The notes: generated from the letters alone by a model not told the origin. Positions 50,951 through 64,000 are shown, counted from the first letter of the stretch. The stretch: DNA of 64,000 nt from Puffinus mauretanicus (GCA_023333565.1 JAJKFH010000927.1:248001-312000), one strand, 5' to 3'. Numbers and translations are program-made.

Positions 50951-53900
50951 TAACCAACAATTATTTCAAAATAGTGGAGAGCATCCTGGAGCCTGTCAGT
51001 CTTCCTGAACTAAGAAATAGCCGATGTTTCAAAGATATATGGATTGGTCTTAAACCACAGAAATACAAACATGTAGTGGCTTTGTGGCAAAATTTTCCAG
51101 GCCTGAGTCAAAGCTTGTTGAATTTCATGGATGTCTTGGACGGAATGAGACCCACAGGGTGTTCATGGGTACATACAGCTGTGAGGTTGAAGTGAGCTGG
51201 TATAAAGTTGTGACTAATGCTTTTTTCCTTTGAGTTGTAAGAGTATAGGAGAATTAACTGTAGTCCCAGTTCTGTGTAGACTTCAGAGTGATGAATGTTT
51301 TTTCAGACTTGCTGGGGAGATCCTAGCTTGAAACTGAGAGCTCATAAGGTCCACTTCTTCCCTGAACAGCAAATCTAAAAATGGTGTATTGAGGTTCCGT
51401 GTTTCTTTCAGTAACTCAGTATCAGATTTTTTTTTTTCTCTTCAGAAATACCTTTTAACTGATAATGCTGAAAACTGCGATCTAAACTTAAAGATATTTA
51501 TGCTACTCATTTATTCTCACCGGTATACAAAGATTTCTGAGAACCGAATTCTTCCTTTAGCTACATCTTTACAATCCCATTCCTTTTACTTGCGTTTCAC
51601 AGGAATAATTCTAGATGGAATTTAGCTTTGTAATTCATGAAAAAGAATAAAATTCAGGGTTTTGTGTATTAGCTTTGCTGGCTGTTCAGGGCTAAAAGGA
51701 GTAAAAAGTGGGAGAAACTCAATTCCTTAATAATATATGGCTGAATTCCCAGAGGAAGCAGATCTGTGAAATACTATTTCTGCCAGTCTTGGGTAGGGTA
51801 GGAAACAGACTTTTCATCCCTGAGAATTTTTAGATTTTCATTCAATTTTAGATTTTCTTGCCTGGGTTGAGACAACAGTTCCAAAACTCAAATATTCCTC
51901 ATGGGATAATTCTGAAAAAGAAAAAGTTTCGGTCAGTTAAAAATAATTATTTTTATTCTCGCTTTTCATTTTTAGAGCCTTTTAATAAGGACTAAGATGG
52001 ATATTAATCTGAAGAGTCACTTTGTTTAAAATTCCTAATAGCTTATTGTGAAAATACAAGAAAACCTGACAATTTAAAAAATTGATTTGTGACATTACTG
52101 AAAAACAAAGAAAAATTGCTTACCAAACAAAAAACTGATAACCTCTACAGTCTGCTTGCTTAATAAAATCTACCATCCTAGAAAAGAGAAATGGTCTATT
52201 ATAGTACTTTAGGAAAAGGACCATAGTGATTACAGAACTCAGGTTTAAAATCATAAAAAAGCATGCATGATGCGACTGAAAAATGTAACCTCTTTTGTAA
52301 AGTCATTGCTGCTATTAATTCTAAAAATCTGGCCTGTGACATTACTAGAATGTGGAGCAGAGCTATAAAGAACCTATAAGTGAAATCAGCTCATGATCCA
52401 AAAATGTATATAGTAGTAATAATAAACTTCTGATAAGGCACTGACTCATGGCTGTGAGGAACAGATGGTGATGGCCAGTCAAGTCCCCGCTGCAGCCCAT
52501 GGGGATCTGGTAGGATTTAGTGTGGCACTGTAAGTGTTCGGAGGAGAGTAAGAATCCTGCTCAAAATAACACCAAATATCATGGGCTAATAGACAGACTC
52601 ATAAGAAAGCCACTCAGCAGATTCAGCTGAAAGGTTATAGGATGAAAATGAGTTATAAAGAATAATGGCAACTCTCCAGGAGTGGAGAGGGAATACTAAA
52701 CATGAAAATCAAGGCATATCGTTGCCCTCCTTTGTGCCTCTTCTGTTCAAAGTGGAGCTGACACTGTGTGTCTTCTTCCGTTAAAGAGAAGAAGAATACT
52801 AATTTAAGAGCTTCCTCAGTAGTGCTCTCCTCTCTGGATTGCTTTTGCCCCCATCCTGTGTTCAGAGTGGAGACAGTGCCCCGTCCTGTTGGGTAAGGGA
52901 CAGCGAGAGAAGTGCAGCCACCCTCCAGCAGCCCTTCCCAGTCATTACAAAGGAGTCTACCGTATAATGTGAATGAATGAACGAAAGAAATACAGTTAAA
53001 GATAAAATAATCACTTTTTATTCCCTCCTTCAAGCTCTGTAGCAGTAGCTTTCCAGATTTCCCATGCCAGCCAAGAATGGACTTCCTCTGCAGTCTGCCC
53101 CATAGAAGTCCTGATGCAGGACTTCCCTTTGTCTTAACTGGTTACGATTTGTGTCCACATACAGATGCCCTTCTCAGCTTGTTTCCAAAATTAAAGTTGG
53201 CATTATGCTTGTTATTGTTCAGCTATACATAAAGTGAAACAGACTTTCAAAAATCATTTACAGAAGATTTGCTGTGACTATTGACATTTTCTGACAATCT
53301 AATATTTCTTGTAGACCTTCCCCTCTGCTCCCACCTCTCTCCACCTCCCAATTCCTACCCTGCAAACAGCAGAAATGTATTTGGGAAAGTGAAAAGGTTA
53401 TGAATCAAACTTTTGAGGTATTTTTAATTGACCCTGGGTAGACATTTAGATGGAGCTGATAGAAAGGTTGCAGATGTTCTGTATTAAAAAGTCTCTTTAT
53501 ATTAGATGATGCTGTGTCCTGCATCTAATGATTGAGTAGTCTCCTGTGGAAACATGCATTTACCCGTAGTACATACGGAGCAGTTTCAGTTATGTACATA
53601 TTTCATCTGTCACTGAATTAACCTGAAAAGTCTATGGGTAACCAGATCCCTTGGATGGAAGGGCTGGCTAGATGCTTGTTTGATAAAGAACTTTTTTTTA
53701 GCACTAAAACTTAACAGGTTTTTTCTGAAATGAAGCCACTGATATTTCACTTGGAACTGTAGGCTGCGTAGACTTAAAAGCCCAGCATGTAATGTAGAGA
53801 CTTTGTTCCAGTTACATTTTTTGTAGTTTGCACCATGCAGTGTAGACTGGTTTGGGGCAGGGGTGTTCCTGGGGGTTTTTTGTTTGTTTTTTCTTTAAAT

Positions 53901-55173
53901 CCTGACTAAGAATGGTATTGAGCAAAATTGACTATGGGCATTTGCAGTTTGCAGTTTTTAAAAATGGGTGATGCTGTTAGAGAAAAATAGCAAGAAATTC
54001 TAGACTCCTGTTCAATAATACTGATATTTTCAGCATTTGGAGTAAAACAGTATGAACTGGGATTGAGTTTCAGGCTAAAGAAGTGCTAACTTTAAATCTA
54101 ATTCAATTTGAGGGCTTTGTTACAAGCTGGTCCTTACAATATAGCTGGGAATCAATAATACTGTATACTGTTGAAAACATGATCTTTTACCTTTAAAAAA
54201 AAAAAAAACTTCATTTTTAATGTTGTAATCTTTTAATAATGAGTGGCTGAATTATCTCTCTAATTCATTACCTTCTCAGCTGTTAGATGAATGGGATATG
54301 TTATGGTTTGTCATTATTCTCCATGGTGGCAAGGAGAACAGACTGGGGATTTAAATCACCTTCCTCTGCATGGGCTATAGACATGCTGATGACTTGCTGT
54401 GAGATTGCATTTAGTTCCAGGATGTCTGGTGCTTCAGAGTGTAATGCATTCGGTTGCCATGATGAACAAAAGCTTCTGATGGTTTATGTAGGTATACTAA
54501 AAGTAAAATGGGAGAGAAGGAGCAAAGAATGAAAGTAAAATGTTGCTTTCTTTTACAAGTGACTAGTTGAGTACAAAGGAAAAAGTAATAAATTTATGTC
54601 AGGAGGGAAACTAATATAATAGTTGAAATATTATATGGACATCTCTACATGAGTGTGTGTGTGTAGATACATAATGTGAAATACAGTATAATCTTAACAT
54701 TGTTGTGTACATACTTATGACTGCACTGGCTCATTACCCATTGCATCAAGGATGCTCAAGTGTTTATTATGCTATTTACCAAATTATAGCTATTTCCTGA
54801 ACAGCCAGCCTCCGCTGAATATACTTGTATTCTGTCCATCTTTAATAATGAAGCCTGCACTTTGGGGCAGAAACATAGTCTGGCAATGATCAGCAGGAAA
54901 TAAGAGAGAAATTGGTAATCTCTTTAGCTTTACTGTTTTATGTTGTTTATTTGCCTCTCCCAAGTATTCGTTTAGGGAACTTGGGCATCATAGGTATGGC
55001 ACCTGAATTCTTAGTTGATATTAGGAAGTGGGCTGAAAAGCAAACAAATCTCTAGTAAGTTTTATATAATGTTTTGTTTTTCAATCACATCTAAGATTTA
55101 GCTGATCTATCTTGGGGGGAGTGTTGTAATAGTCATAATAAAAAATATCAGTATACCATTTTATAAGCACCAG
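50951..55173 (+). other. PARD3B: PARD3B downstream intron, 51.0-55.2 kb
   Basis: AT-rich intron with no recognised element. A short TG repeat lies at 54652-54664 and poly-A at about 54196-54208. The antisense open frame at 52653-53033 (126 codons) has no domain or family resemblance. Confidence 0.6.
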
Positions 55174-55491
55174 TTATTTATTGCAACATCTGAGTAAGTA
55201 CATAAGATAGATTACATATAAATAAAAGTGCTGGGAGGTAGAGGGATTCAAAGGAGTTTTTGAATATTCAGGCTGTCCTGCTACCGTTTGAGGGTGGACT
55301 CTGCCACTGCCACCTCGTTGACCTCGAGGATAGCTTGGATGATAGCCTGTGTCCAGGGTCTCATCTGGGACTAACATCTTCCCCGTGTAAGGGCCGGGGC
55401 AGATGGGGGCTGCCCATCTCTTGCCAAAGTAAAAGGCAAACCTACGTAAGGTGGCAAGGGAGATGCAGCTGTGCGATTCAGAAGAGGTCAA
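55174..55491 (-). other. Unrecognised antisense open frame with polyadenylation hexamer
   Basis: A 105-codon frame on the - strand lies in a locally GC-richer patch. It contains GKRWAAPICPGPYTGKMLV, DTGYHPSYPRGQRGGSGR and a hydrophobic C-terminal stretch (YLYVIYLMYLL). On the - strand an AATAAA (55177-55182) overlaps the stop codon. I recognise no protein family. It could be a decayed retrocopy, a terminal exon of an antisense transcript, or chance. The polypyrimidine tract before the nearest antisense CAG (about 55500) is weak, which argues against a normal exon. Confidence 0.15.
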
Positions 55492-55550
55492 GAAAGATTT
55501 CTGTGGCTGATCACTGATTGGGTCTAGTTGTCCAGTGTTACGGGGTTTGG

Positions 55551-55625
55551 GTTTTAGGGGGTTTTTTGTGGTGCCATGGTTTGTTTTTTGGTTTGTTTTT
55601 TTGTTGTTGTTTGGTTTTTTGTTAA
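55551..55625 (+). repeat. T/G-rich low-complexity tract
   Basis: Imperfect runs of TTTTG, TTG and GGTTT. Low-complexity intron sequence with no coding potential. Confidence 0.6.
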
Positions 55626-57192
55626 CTTTCTGCAGACCATTATTAAATGGCGAGGGGAGGAAGAGCCAGTTGTGTTGTTTACCTCTGCAGTTGCTTTAAA
55701 AAACAGACTGATGCAGACAAGAACCTCATCTTAGCAACAGGATTTTATTGGTCAATGGATTAAGACACCTTAAGCTGTGGGAAGACAGAGACCTGCGACC
55801 AAGTTAAAACACGTAGGTTCCTGGATGTATGTTCAGTCACAGGTTATTTTACACAGAAAAGATTCTTGGTCCCCTTTTAGTAAGTAAGGCTTGAGTAGTT
55901 GGTGGGATTTTAGAGTTCATGAAAAAAATCATTGTGGTCATTGCATCTCTCTGTGTCATTAATGTTTGAAAAATAATAAGAAGTATCTGGGTTTCTAAAA
56001 ATATCTTAAAACAGTACTCAAAAACAAAAAGTATTTTTAAAAATCCATTTAATTTTTACCATTTATAGTTGTGTAATTTTTACTTTTTTCCAAATACACA
56101 AGTCAGTTGCACATGCTGTTCCTCTTGCTTTGTAGCTTTGCTCCAAAGTTTAACTTGCTCAGTAAAACAGTGCTTAATCATAAATCTGATTTTATTTCAT
56201 TTTAACATTCAGAAAAATATCCTCAATAAGGTTTAAGAAAACTGTTTGGAATATAAATGTTGGCATATAATCCCTTCAATTATTGAAAAAATGGTCCAAT
56301 CAATCTCTAGGTTGGCTTTGTAGCTCAAAATGCCTTAATGTGACAGGAATGCACTATAATCTATGAAAGGAACGTCTTAATTTATCACAGAGCACATTAC
56401 TTTTGAGTTATATTTTGTGCTCTGGGTAGCCGTACTTAATTCTTCACAGATAACATAGAATGAAGTCTTGCCCATGATGTGTTTTAGAAAATGGAGTTTA
56501 TTGGTTTCTTTTCCAAAGAAAAGAGTCGTTCTTCTTAGTATGGAGGTAAATGCAGCGCCTCGTAAGTTTTTGGAACATGCTTGTAATTCTACAAAACAAA
56601 TGTTCTCAAGATCTTAATGGTCAGCTGTGGAAGCTGGGCATTTCTTTGCGGGTAAAATGCAGCTGGATCCTCTTCAACTTTAGCGTTACCCCCTCCACCA
56701 CTAAGGTCAGTACTTCATACTCATTTCTCATGTACTAGAGAGTACTAGTCTGGATTAGTTTATTAAATACTTGAGTGTGAGTTAAAAGTACACTGAAGAC
56801 AGACATGTGTTCGACATTATTCTATGTGTTTGGACTTTGAAGAACCTCCAAATCTATTTAGGATTTTGTATGATGAAGAGTTGAATTCTGTTTTAAGGTA
56901 CTTGAATCTACCCAGGACTCACTGCCAATTTTTGTTGCTAACAAAGATGCTCTCCAGCCCCTAACTTTGTGCATCTGTATTTGATAAGGCTGGCAAATGT
57001 CTTTGATTAGGGTGTTTCTTTGGAGTGGCCATTCAGAGGCAACCTTCTTCTGTACTCTGCTGTGTCTCATAAAGAAAGGTTTTTCACATTAGCGAAGTAC
57101 TTAATTACATCAGAGCAGCATAGTTGCTTTGGGTTTTAGACTTACTTGGACTGTAAAAGCAAAACGTAACAAATGTTACCATCTGCTGTTCT

Positions 57193-57221
57193 CCCCCCCC
57201 CCCCATCCCTCCCTGTGCCCC
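57193..57221 (-). other. Potential G-quadruplex, - strand (C12 run on +)
   Basis: On the + strand C12, AT, CCC, T, CCC, TGTG, CCCC. The - strand therefore has four close G-runs with loops of 1-4 bases. The C12 run is also a likely site of length polymorphism. Confidence 0.5.
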
Positions 57222-60200
57222 AACAGACTCTCTTCCTCCATTTCATCCTTATTGTCTGATTCAAAAATCTTGACAGGGTACTTAAGGCATGTAGTAGCTT
57301 CAAGGCATGAAGCAGGAGATCAGCTTTTCTCAGACAAGATTCCACACTTGTTCTGTGAATTAAGGGTTTCTACAAAGGTTAGCCAGAACTATAACAGCAC
57401 CTTTTTTTCTCCCTGAAAAGTAAACTTGACACATCTATCACGTCTGAGGACTGGAAATTTCTGGCTTCATAGAGGAAAATGTGTCACTGTGGTGTATGTC
57501 GTCTGACCTAACTATCCTAGAGATTTTTGTTCCATTTATCTCCTACACGCTTTATATAATGAAGGAAGTCTCCCTAGGCATGATCAACCACAGAGAGTGA
57601 GTGAAACATAATGGTTTCAATCAAGGTTTCTGCTAACCCAAGTTAGTTGTTACTCTTCAGTCAAAGGTGCTAGCTTTCACCTTGGAAACCAGTAATAATT
57701 ATTCTATTCACAGACATTTTGTAGATTTTCACTAGCCACTGGTCACAACCTTGTTCTTAAATTTGTAAGACCCTTTTTTTATTTTGAATCGTAATGTTTT
57801 ATCCCTTTCAGAAAAATAACCTCCCCGTGACCTGAATTTCTGGAGTTCTGTGATGATCTCTGATGTGAATATCTTGATAGGAAATGCTGCAAATTTCTTT
57901 GTATCAGCCAGGCTGTATTCCAAGCATGCGTGCAACAGAATTCCAGCAAACTTGGGTTACTGCTTTTCCTGTAGAAATCTGTCTGTGGCATGAAAGAGCT
58001 ATCAAAAGAATTGAAGCAGAAAGCCTTAAAACTCATGTGTTGCCCAGTTTATTATTACTAAATTATGTTCAAGAGCCCCTCATTTCATCTCCAGGCAGGA
58101 TACAAGAATTGGAACCCAGCTAAAAATATTTCAGGGGGGGATGAGGAAGGCACTTGAAAAGCATTAGTGATTTTTTGAGAATTCAATTTAGTTTCCCTGA
58201 GCACCTAACCTTGACATTGAGATTGTTTTCCAGAGAGCCTGGAGTAGTCAAAGTGGTCGACTGTTGCGGAGTTAAGGACCCTGGAAGCCCTGGCTTCTCC
58301 CAGCAGGCTGCAGCTGCCATAGAGTAGCAGCAGTGCTGCTAGCAGTGGAGCAGAGCGAGAGAGAAGGGTTGTTGGGTTTCCTCCTGGCTCCCTTGGGCAG
58401 CTCCCAGCAGACTGCTCGGGGGTGCTCTGGACGGCTCCTTCCCAGGCTCCGGGACCCAGGAGAGCAGAAATGCTGGGCTGCCCTGGAGCTACAAATGGTA
58501 AGGTCAGACTTCTTCATGGGAAGTCAGGTGAGCTGCTGAGAGGCATAGTGGAGGCCTTTCTTATTTGATGTTAGATTGACGTCAGACAGGATTTTTCACT
58601 ACAAGGTGTTTAATCTCTTACAAAAATTAGTCAGAATTTTTCCTTCTATGTGGAGCTGCACACCCCATCTTCTTAATAGAAGTTGCCAAAGCAAACAGCA
58701 GCCGCAGCCTAAAAACTGATCAGTTAAAGCACACATGTAAAAAGAAAGGTGTAGCAAAGCTTTCTTTGGCACTGCATAATGTTACAGATTGTCTTTGCCT
58801 ATTAAACATTTGTTGCAGGCATTTTTGATTTTTAGTGTCCTGCATTTCTGTAAACAGGTTTCATGTGGTCAAGGCATGACCCTGGAGGTAATTACCTGTG
58901 TGTTTTTAGTTGGATTGTTACTACTGACAGAAGAAACAAATGCATTGTGTCTCATCTGAGCAGGTATGAATAGATACTTCTGCAGAGTTTTTTCTTCCTT
59001 TGCCTGCTTCTGGTAGTAGTAATCTGACAATTATCTGGATGGTCCAGGAGCAAAAAACAGGCGTGAGGAGAACCTAGTTTTCTCTTGGGACTTTTCTTTT
59101 TCATGCTGCATCTACCTTTTTTGGCCTGGAATATCATGATAGAAATTTGATGCATACGCACATTTAGCTGTATTTTTTTAGCTAAGCATAAACTAGAAGA
59201 CCCATTTTACCCTACCTGTGTGGGGAGTGCGAGTGAGAGGGTATACTTGATATGCTACATGATTGTTATTCTTTGGTAAAGAAGTGATAATGAACACACT
59301 GCTTGTTAACGAGGATTCATGTTAGTGCAGGCCTGCAGCATTGATCTGGTCAAAGACTCTTTACTTTGCAAACAAAGCTTGTATATCTGTCGTAGCATTA
59401 CAAGCTGCTTTTGTATCTGTGTGTGGCAATAAACTTTTTATTTTAATACTCTTAATTTCCTTTGCTCCTTCTGTGACAAAAAGGACTAAATCACATACTA
59501 GGGTTAAATATTTCACTATGGAAAATCTCACGTTAGAGGTAAGAGCTACTAGCACAAAAGAGGATAAATAAGCAAAGGTAAAAATGTGCATTTATAAACC
59601 TAGAAGAGCAAGGCCTACAAAGTAAGAGTTGCAAAGATAATTATGAAAATGTCAACAAATATGCAGATCTTTTCTAATATGGCTCTTACTGGATGACTCT
59701 GTACCCCAGCTGACTTTTTAGAGATGAACTGTAAATTCTTCCATTCTTTCTCCTGCTTGGTCTGCTCCATCCCACACGTGCAGGTGTTACAGTATTACTT
59801 TGAAACCAGCTTTAGAGATGACCCTAATTCATCTCCCTGGGCTGTGTAAAGCCCATATAAACAGAATGGGCACGTGTTAGAGGCATTTATAATCATTCTG
59901 CGAGAGGCCTAGGACTCAGTCTGGAGATGGGGAATATGTCTAAGGTATGGAAAGCTTAATTGACGGCCTTAAAAAAACCCAGCAACAAGTAACCTGATAA
60001 ATGGCACAGACTGTTAATTAGATGTCTAAATTTACCAATTGTGTCAGGAAAATTAGGACAGTGGGAACAATATGTCCCTAAGCTGCTCACTAAACAAGTG
60101 CTGTGCTACTTATTTATATTTATCTGATGGAAAAGTACGTGCTGAAAGAAGCGCAGGAGGGGAAATCTCTCCTCTCTCACTAGCTTGAAGCTCCCAGACC

Positions 60201-60452
60201 TCTCTTCTCACAAGGCTTCAGTGTCCTGATATTCCCTTGTCTGAACTGATCATTGTAATACGTGGCCTCAGGAAATATTAAGCTGTTAGAGAATTTTGAT
60301 AGTGTATGTACAGGAGGGAGCCATGGGGGACTTCTGAGGCCTAATGTAATGCTCAGTGAAGACGATTTACAAATTCCTGTTCGTTTCATCAGGAGTTGGG
60401 TTGGGCCCACGTTGATGAGAGCAAGAGGGAAGTTAGTCTCCTGCTTGGGATT

Positions 60453-60484
60453 CTTATTTAAGTATATATATATATTTAAATAAG
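60453..60484. repeat. 32-bp near-perfect AT palindrome
   Basis: The arms CTTATTTAA (60453-60461) and TTAAATAAG (60476-60484) are exact reverse complements. The inner TA repeat is also self-complementary, leaving one mismatch (G 60462 opposite T 60475), which would be a G-U pair in RNA. The sequence can form a cruciform or a tight hairpin. A smaller palindrome, ATATTTAAATAT, follows at 60533-60544. Confidence 0.8.
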
Positions 60485-63400
60485 TGTGTATTGCAAAACA
60501 TGGGGTATTTACATATGGGTACGATTATGTGCATATTTAAATATATTTATAGCTAAGTAGCCAAACATTTGCATACATACCTGAGAAAAGTGCCACGGAG
60601 GACCCTGGTTCCCAGGTGGCTGGCTGCCCTGTGCCGTGGTGGTGGGAGCCTGGCTGGAGAAGGTCAGGAGATGCCTCTTGCAGCACCTCCAGCCAGCGAG
60701 CAGCTCCCAGCCATGGAGAACACCATGGCTCGCTTCCCATTCCTCCTGCTTCTGTTGCCTTACTGTGTCCTGCATCTGTGAGGGTCAGGGGAGATTATAA
60801 TTTCAGTGGTCACTAACTGACTCTTAATTAGACAGGCAGAAGCGAGTAACTCTTTAAATTTCTAAACCAGTCTTTACCATCCTTCCCTGTGTACCTGATA
60901 CTAGGCAGGGCTAACTACCTAAGAAATAATAATGGTATTTTGAAAGATAGCCATTTTGTTTATTTCTGACATTTTTAAGTGGTAACTTTCTAGTTGTATT
61001 CTCCCCAGAGCCTACTTTGGGCTAGTGGTTTGTTTTTAATTGAGAAGGGAGTTGAGAAAGGATACATTTGCAGCTGGGCTGCATGTGCACTGCTTGGTTT
61101 AAGCTGCCTGTTTATGCACTGCTGTTGATTGGAGCTGATAGCGCTGGTCACTGGCGGTAGCCACACTGTGTGCTTGGCTGGCAGCCCTGCTCTCGTGGGC
61201 TTGCTCATGCTCGCGCAAGTGCTGCTGTGCCAGCCCTGATTCTTGGAGTGCTGAGCCATGTATTGGCTGTGCAGAATGGCTTGAGATATGTGTTAGGCAG
61301 GTGGTCGTTTGAATCTTTGAAGGGAAGGTCAAGTACTTAACGCAAGCTTCAATATTAGTAAGAGGAGCTCACGAGTGTTACTGGCTGCAGAGCTGAGATG
61401 CAGACGGAGAGGTACTGGGATTATAGGGATGAGGGAGACCTGGACAGGTTTTTTGCAACTGTGGCAGTGGCAAAGCACAGTGATATCTGAGGCAGCTGGA
61501 AGACGTATGTTCCTGGGACAGAGATTCCCAGCAGTAGCTAGTGCTGATCCCCTTTATCCAAATGCAGCTGATTCCCTGCAGCTCTTGAAAATCCTACACT
61601 GCCAATGAGTTAGTAACAGGAAAAAGTACTAGCTAGGCTAGATTTATTGAATATAGTCAAGTCTGCCTGCCCTGCTTCATTATCAAACAGAGCATTATGG
61701 ACTTACAGGCTTGTATGTGTACATTTTTGGCATTGAATAAAAGTGAAGTGATGGCATTTCCACTGTGAACACATTCTGCCTAGAAGAGAGATGCTGAAAA
61801 AGAAAATTGGGCAGCAGCCTTGCAACATCCTTTTTCAATGTGTTAACGTACAAGATGTGGTCTTGCATATGTGGGATTTTTTTAAGAGTTCAGATGAGAA
61901 GTTCTAAGGATTTCTTGAAGTAAAAGTAGGTGGGAACAAAAAAGTTCTGACTATATTTATTATATTCACTTTTCTTCAACTTTGGCATGTACAATTTGCT
62001 CATTGCGTGAAACAAGCTCTACTATACAATTAATGTCAGATCAAAATAGCCTTGTTTATCCTGATTTTAGTTCACTTGTTCCAATACTGACTTATTTTTG
62101 TTGATTAAGGGGGGGGGGAATAACCTTTTATCAGTATGCAGGCAGCATATCTGAAAATTTGTTAATCTCATAGTAGCTAATACAGCTTGTTAGCTCAACC
62201 TTAGCATTAGCCCAAGACCTTCAGCCTTTGCCCAAAAGAACAAGTTGTCAGGGGAAAATTCTGTTTGCAGCCTACTGCTTCCTTGGCAGCCCCTTTGCTG
62301 CCACACTCCAACTGGAGCTCTAGGCTTTGTCTTTCTCCTGACCTTATGGGCTGTTACATCCTTCAGGTGATCAGGAGGCTTGCTGAACCGTGTTGTGCAC
62401 AGCAGCAGTGTTGAGTTTTCTTTTTTGTTTTTAATTTGTTCTGGGAGAGGGCAGAAACGGGGGGAAGGCAGAGCCAAGAGGATCCAGGCAGCTAAAGAAG
62501 TTTCCGCCATCCATTCTTGTCTTTTTTGCTGCTTTGCTGATGAGGCTTCTTCCCAAGTGCAGAAGAATCTGTTGCTATAGGGTCCTATCCATTCCAGTTC
62601 AGAAGTGCCACTGTTTTCTTAATAATCGCTTTTCTAAGATGTTGCAGGGGAGAATTCATTCTTGCTTTAGTGCAAAAGCTTAAAAAGCATATGGGCCAGC
62701 GGGAGAGAACTGACAGCTTCTGCAGCTTTGGGGAGGCCAAACTTCATGCCTTTGGAAATCAGAAATCACCCTATATAAGCAAAATTAAGAAGGGGTGGGG
62801 AGAGGCGCATGTTTCACAACTGATGCTATTGAAAGCATCAGTTTTTCTAGTTCTGCAGGCTTTAATAGACTTTAGAGAGTCGTAGAAATGGATACATTAA
62901 GCTATTCACATGGATTAAACTTTTGCTGTGTTGGTAGAGTGGAGGATCACACAGTTTACATTATGGTGAATTCATGAGAGAAGCCTGACTAGTTCTTATT
63001 TAACACTGAGTATCCCACTGAGTTCATCCTTCTTTTCTGTCTTAGTGTTTGATGACTTTCTAGGAAATAAAGGACAGCTTGCACTTTTAAAATTAGTGTT
63101 GTTTTAAAGCACTTACCTTGTTATGTAGTTGTTCTTATAAAATTTTAAAAAGGTTTGAACCTCTTCATAGTCATTACCAAATGCTTTCTGACTGTAATAT
63201 CAATCTGCATCAGCTCCCTCTTCTCCCTGCTCCCTTTCTTCTACCACATACATAAAAAATACAAATAAAAAATTTGAAGAGAATATTCTTCTCTGAACAT
63301 CACTGAACTCTGGACCTGACAGTTCTCCAAGTTGAGTATGTTTCACAGATGTTGTGAAACTAAGAAAACGTTCCAGTCAGTCTCAGAGTGGAGGATCCCA

Positions 63401-64000
63401 GCTGGTCCTAGCATGATGAACAGGTATCAAGTGAAAAGCATTCTAGTGGACAGCTGTGCTCCTAGCCTGAAGCAGTTGCCAATAGCCTGAAGGGCACATG
63501 CGAGAATAGGGGTGAGCAAAGGAAATCAACTCTACACCAGCTGACTTCTATAGACACTGTGCAAGGACGAGGATGTGTTGCAGTGACATGGCTTAGACAT
63601 GGCAAAGGTTTAGGTGAGACAATTTTAATAATAGATTATGGTTTGAATCTGAAAGGGGAGCTCAAAGAACGGAGCTTCTTGCTGGCTATAGAAGGGCCCA
63701 GAGACTAATGGTGAAGGCCAGTAATAAAAGGAATTTAAGTCAGACTTATGATTCTTCATCTTGTGAATATGGATTGCTGAGTTATTTTTGGGTCCTGATT
63801 TGGGGTTAGGTATAAGGTTCAGAAAAGGAAGAACACACCAGTTTCTCGGAAAGGGTTATAATTCAGGAGAGAAGGGGCCTAAGAGCTTGCTTCATTTCTG
63901 GAACATCAAGGGATATGATAAACATTGGTTCAAAAAATTAGGTCATTAATAGCATGTGATCTGGCTAAGTTTAATCATGTGCTTAAGTTACTATTTAATG

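Larger units (their letters stand above)
55626..64000 (+). other. PARD3B: PARD3B downstream intron, to window end
   Basis: AT-rich intron. It includes a C12-based quadruplex motif at 57193-57221, GC-richer patches at 58250-58560 and 60590-60790, a 32-bp palindrome at 60453-60484, and G/T-rich words at 63590-63870. I looked for a phase-2 exon continuing the Arg-Phe-Gly-Lys-rich block of PARD3B and did not find one, so this intron is at least 27.6 kb. Confidence 0.6.

Noticed and set aside
36371..64000. Search for the next PARD3B exon (RFGKKK-type block)
   Set aside because: No acceptor followed by a matching phase-2 coding stretch was found by reading; the exon probably lies beyond the window.

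Overview
This window is vertebrate, almost certainly avian, nuclear DNA. Nearly all of it is non-coding intron sequence of one very large gene on the + strand. The gene is identified from three short exons with correct splice signals and compatible phases (2550-2594, 34939-35145, 36136-36370). Read together they encode a middle-to-C-terminal stretch of PARD3B (partitioning defective 3 homolog B, a Par3-family polarity scaffold at cell junctions). The bird assignment rests on a CR1-family LINE with the typical avian 3' end (ATGATTCTATGATTCT), the absence of Alu or L1 elements, and low interspersed-repeat density.

Layout: 1-2549 is the end of an upstream intron. A 45-nt exon follows, then a 32.3-kb intron containing a 5'-truncated CR1 element (about 14585-15638) and a GC/CpG-rich island (about 32886-33315) directly downstream of a TATATAAA box. 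The 207-nt exon is followed by a 990-nt intron and then the lysine-rich 235-nt exon. From 36371 to the end of the window is one intron of at least 27.6 kb. It holds a MIR-like SINE and three heavily decayed relics that I read as L2/CR1-L3-type LINE ORF2 sequence: antisense near 38.6-39.3 kb, sense near 44.6-45.96 kb, antisense near 50.1-50.95 kb.

The introns on either side of the first two exons are phase 1, so either exon could be skipped without shifting the frame. The third exon ends in phase 2, inside an arginine codon, and its continuation lies beyond the window. I found no complete gene, no convincing second protein-coding gene, no tRNA or rRNA, and no CRISPR or prokaryotic feature. Most open reading frames here are chance openings in AT-rich intron or GC-rich patches. 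I do not see strong evidence of an undescribed biological system. The observations most worth a second look are the intronic CpG/TATA island, the ancient LINE relics, a 32-bp near-perfect palindrome, and an unrecognised antisense open frame ending in a polyadenylation hexamer near 55.2-55.5 kb.
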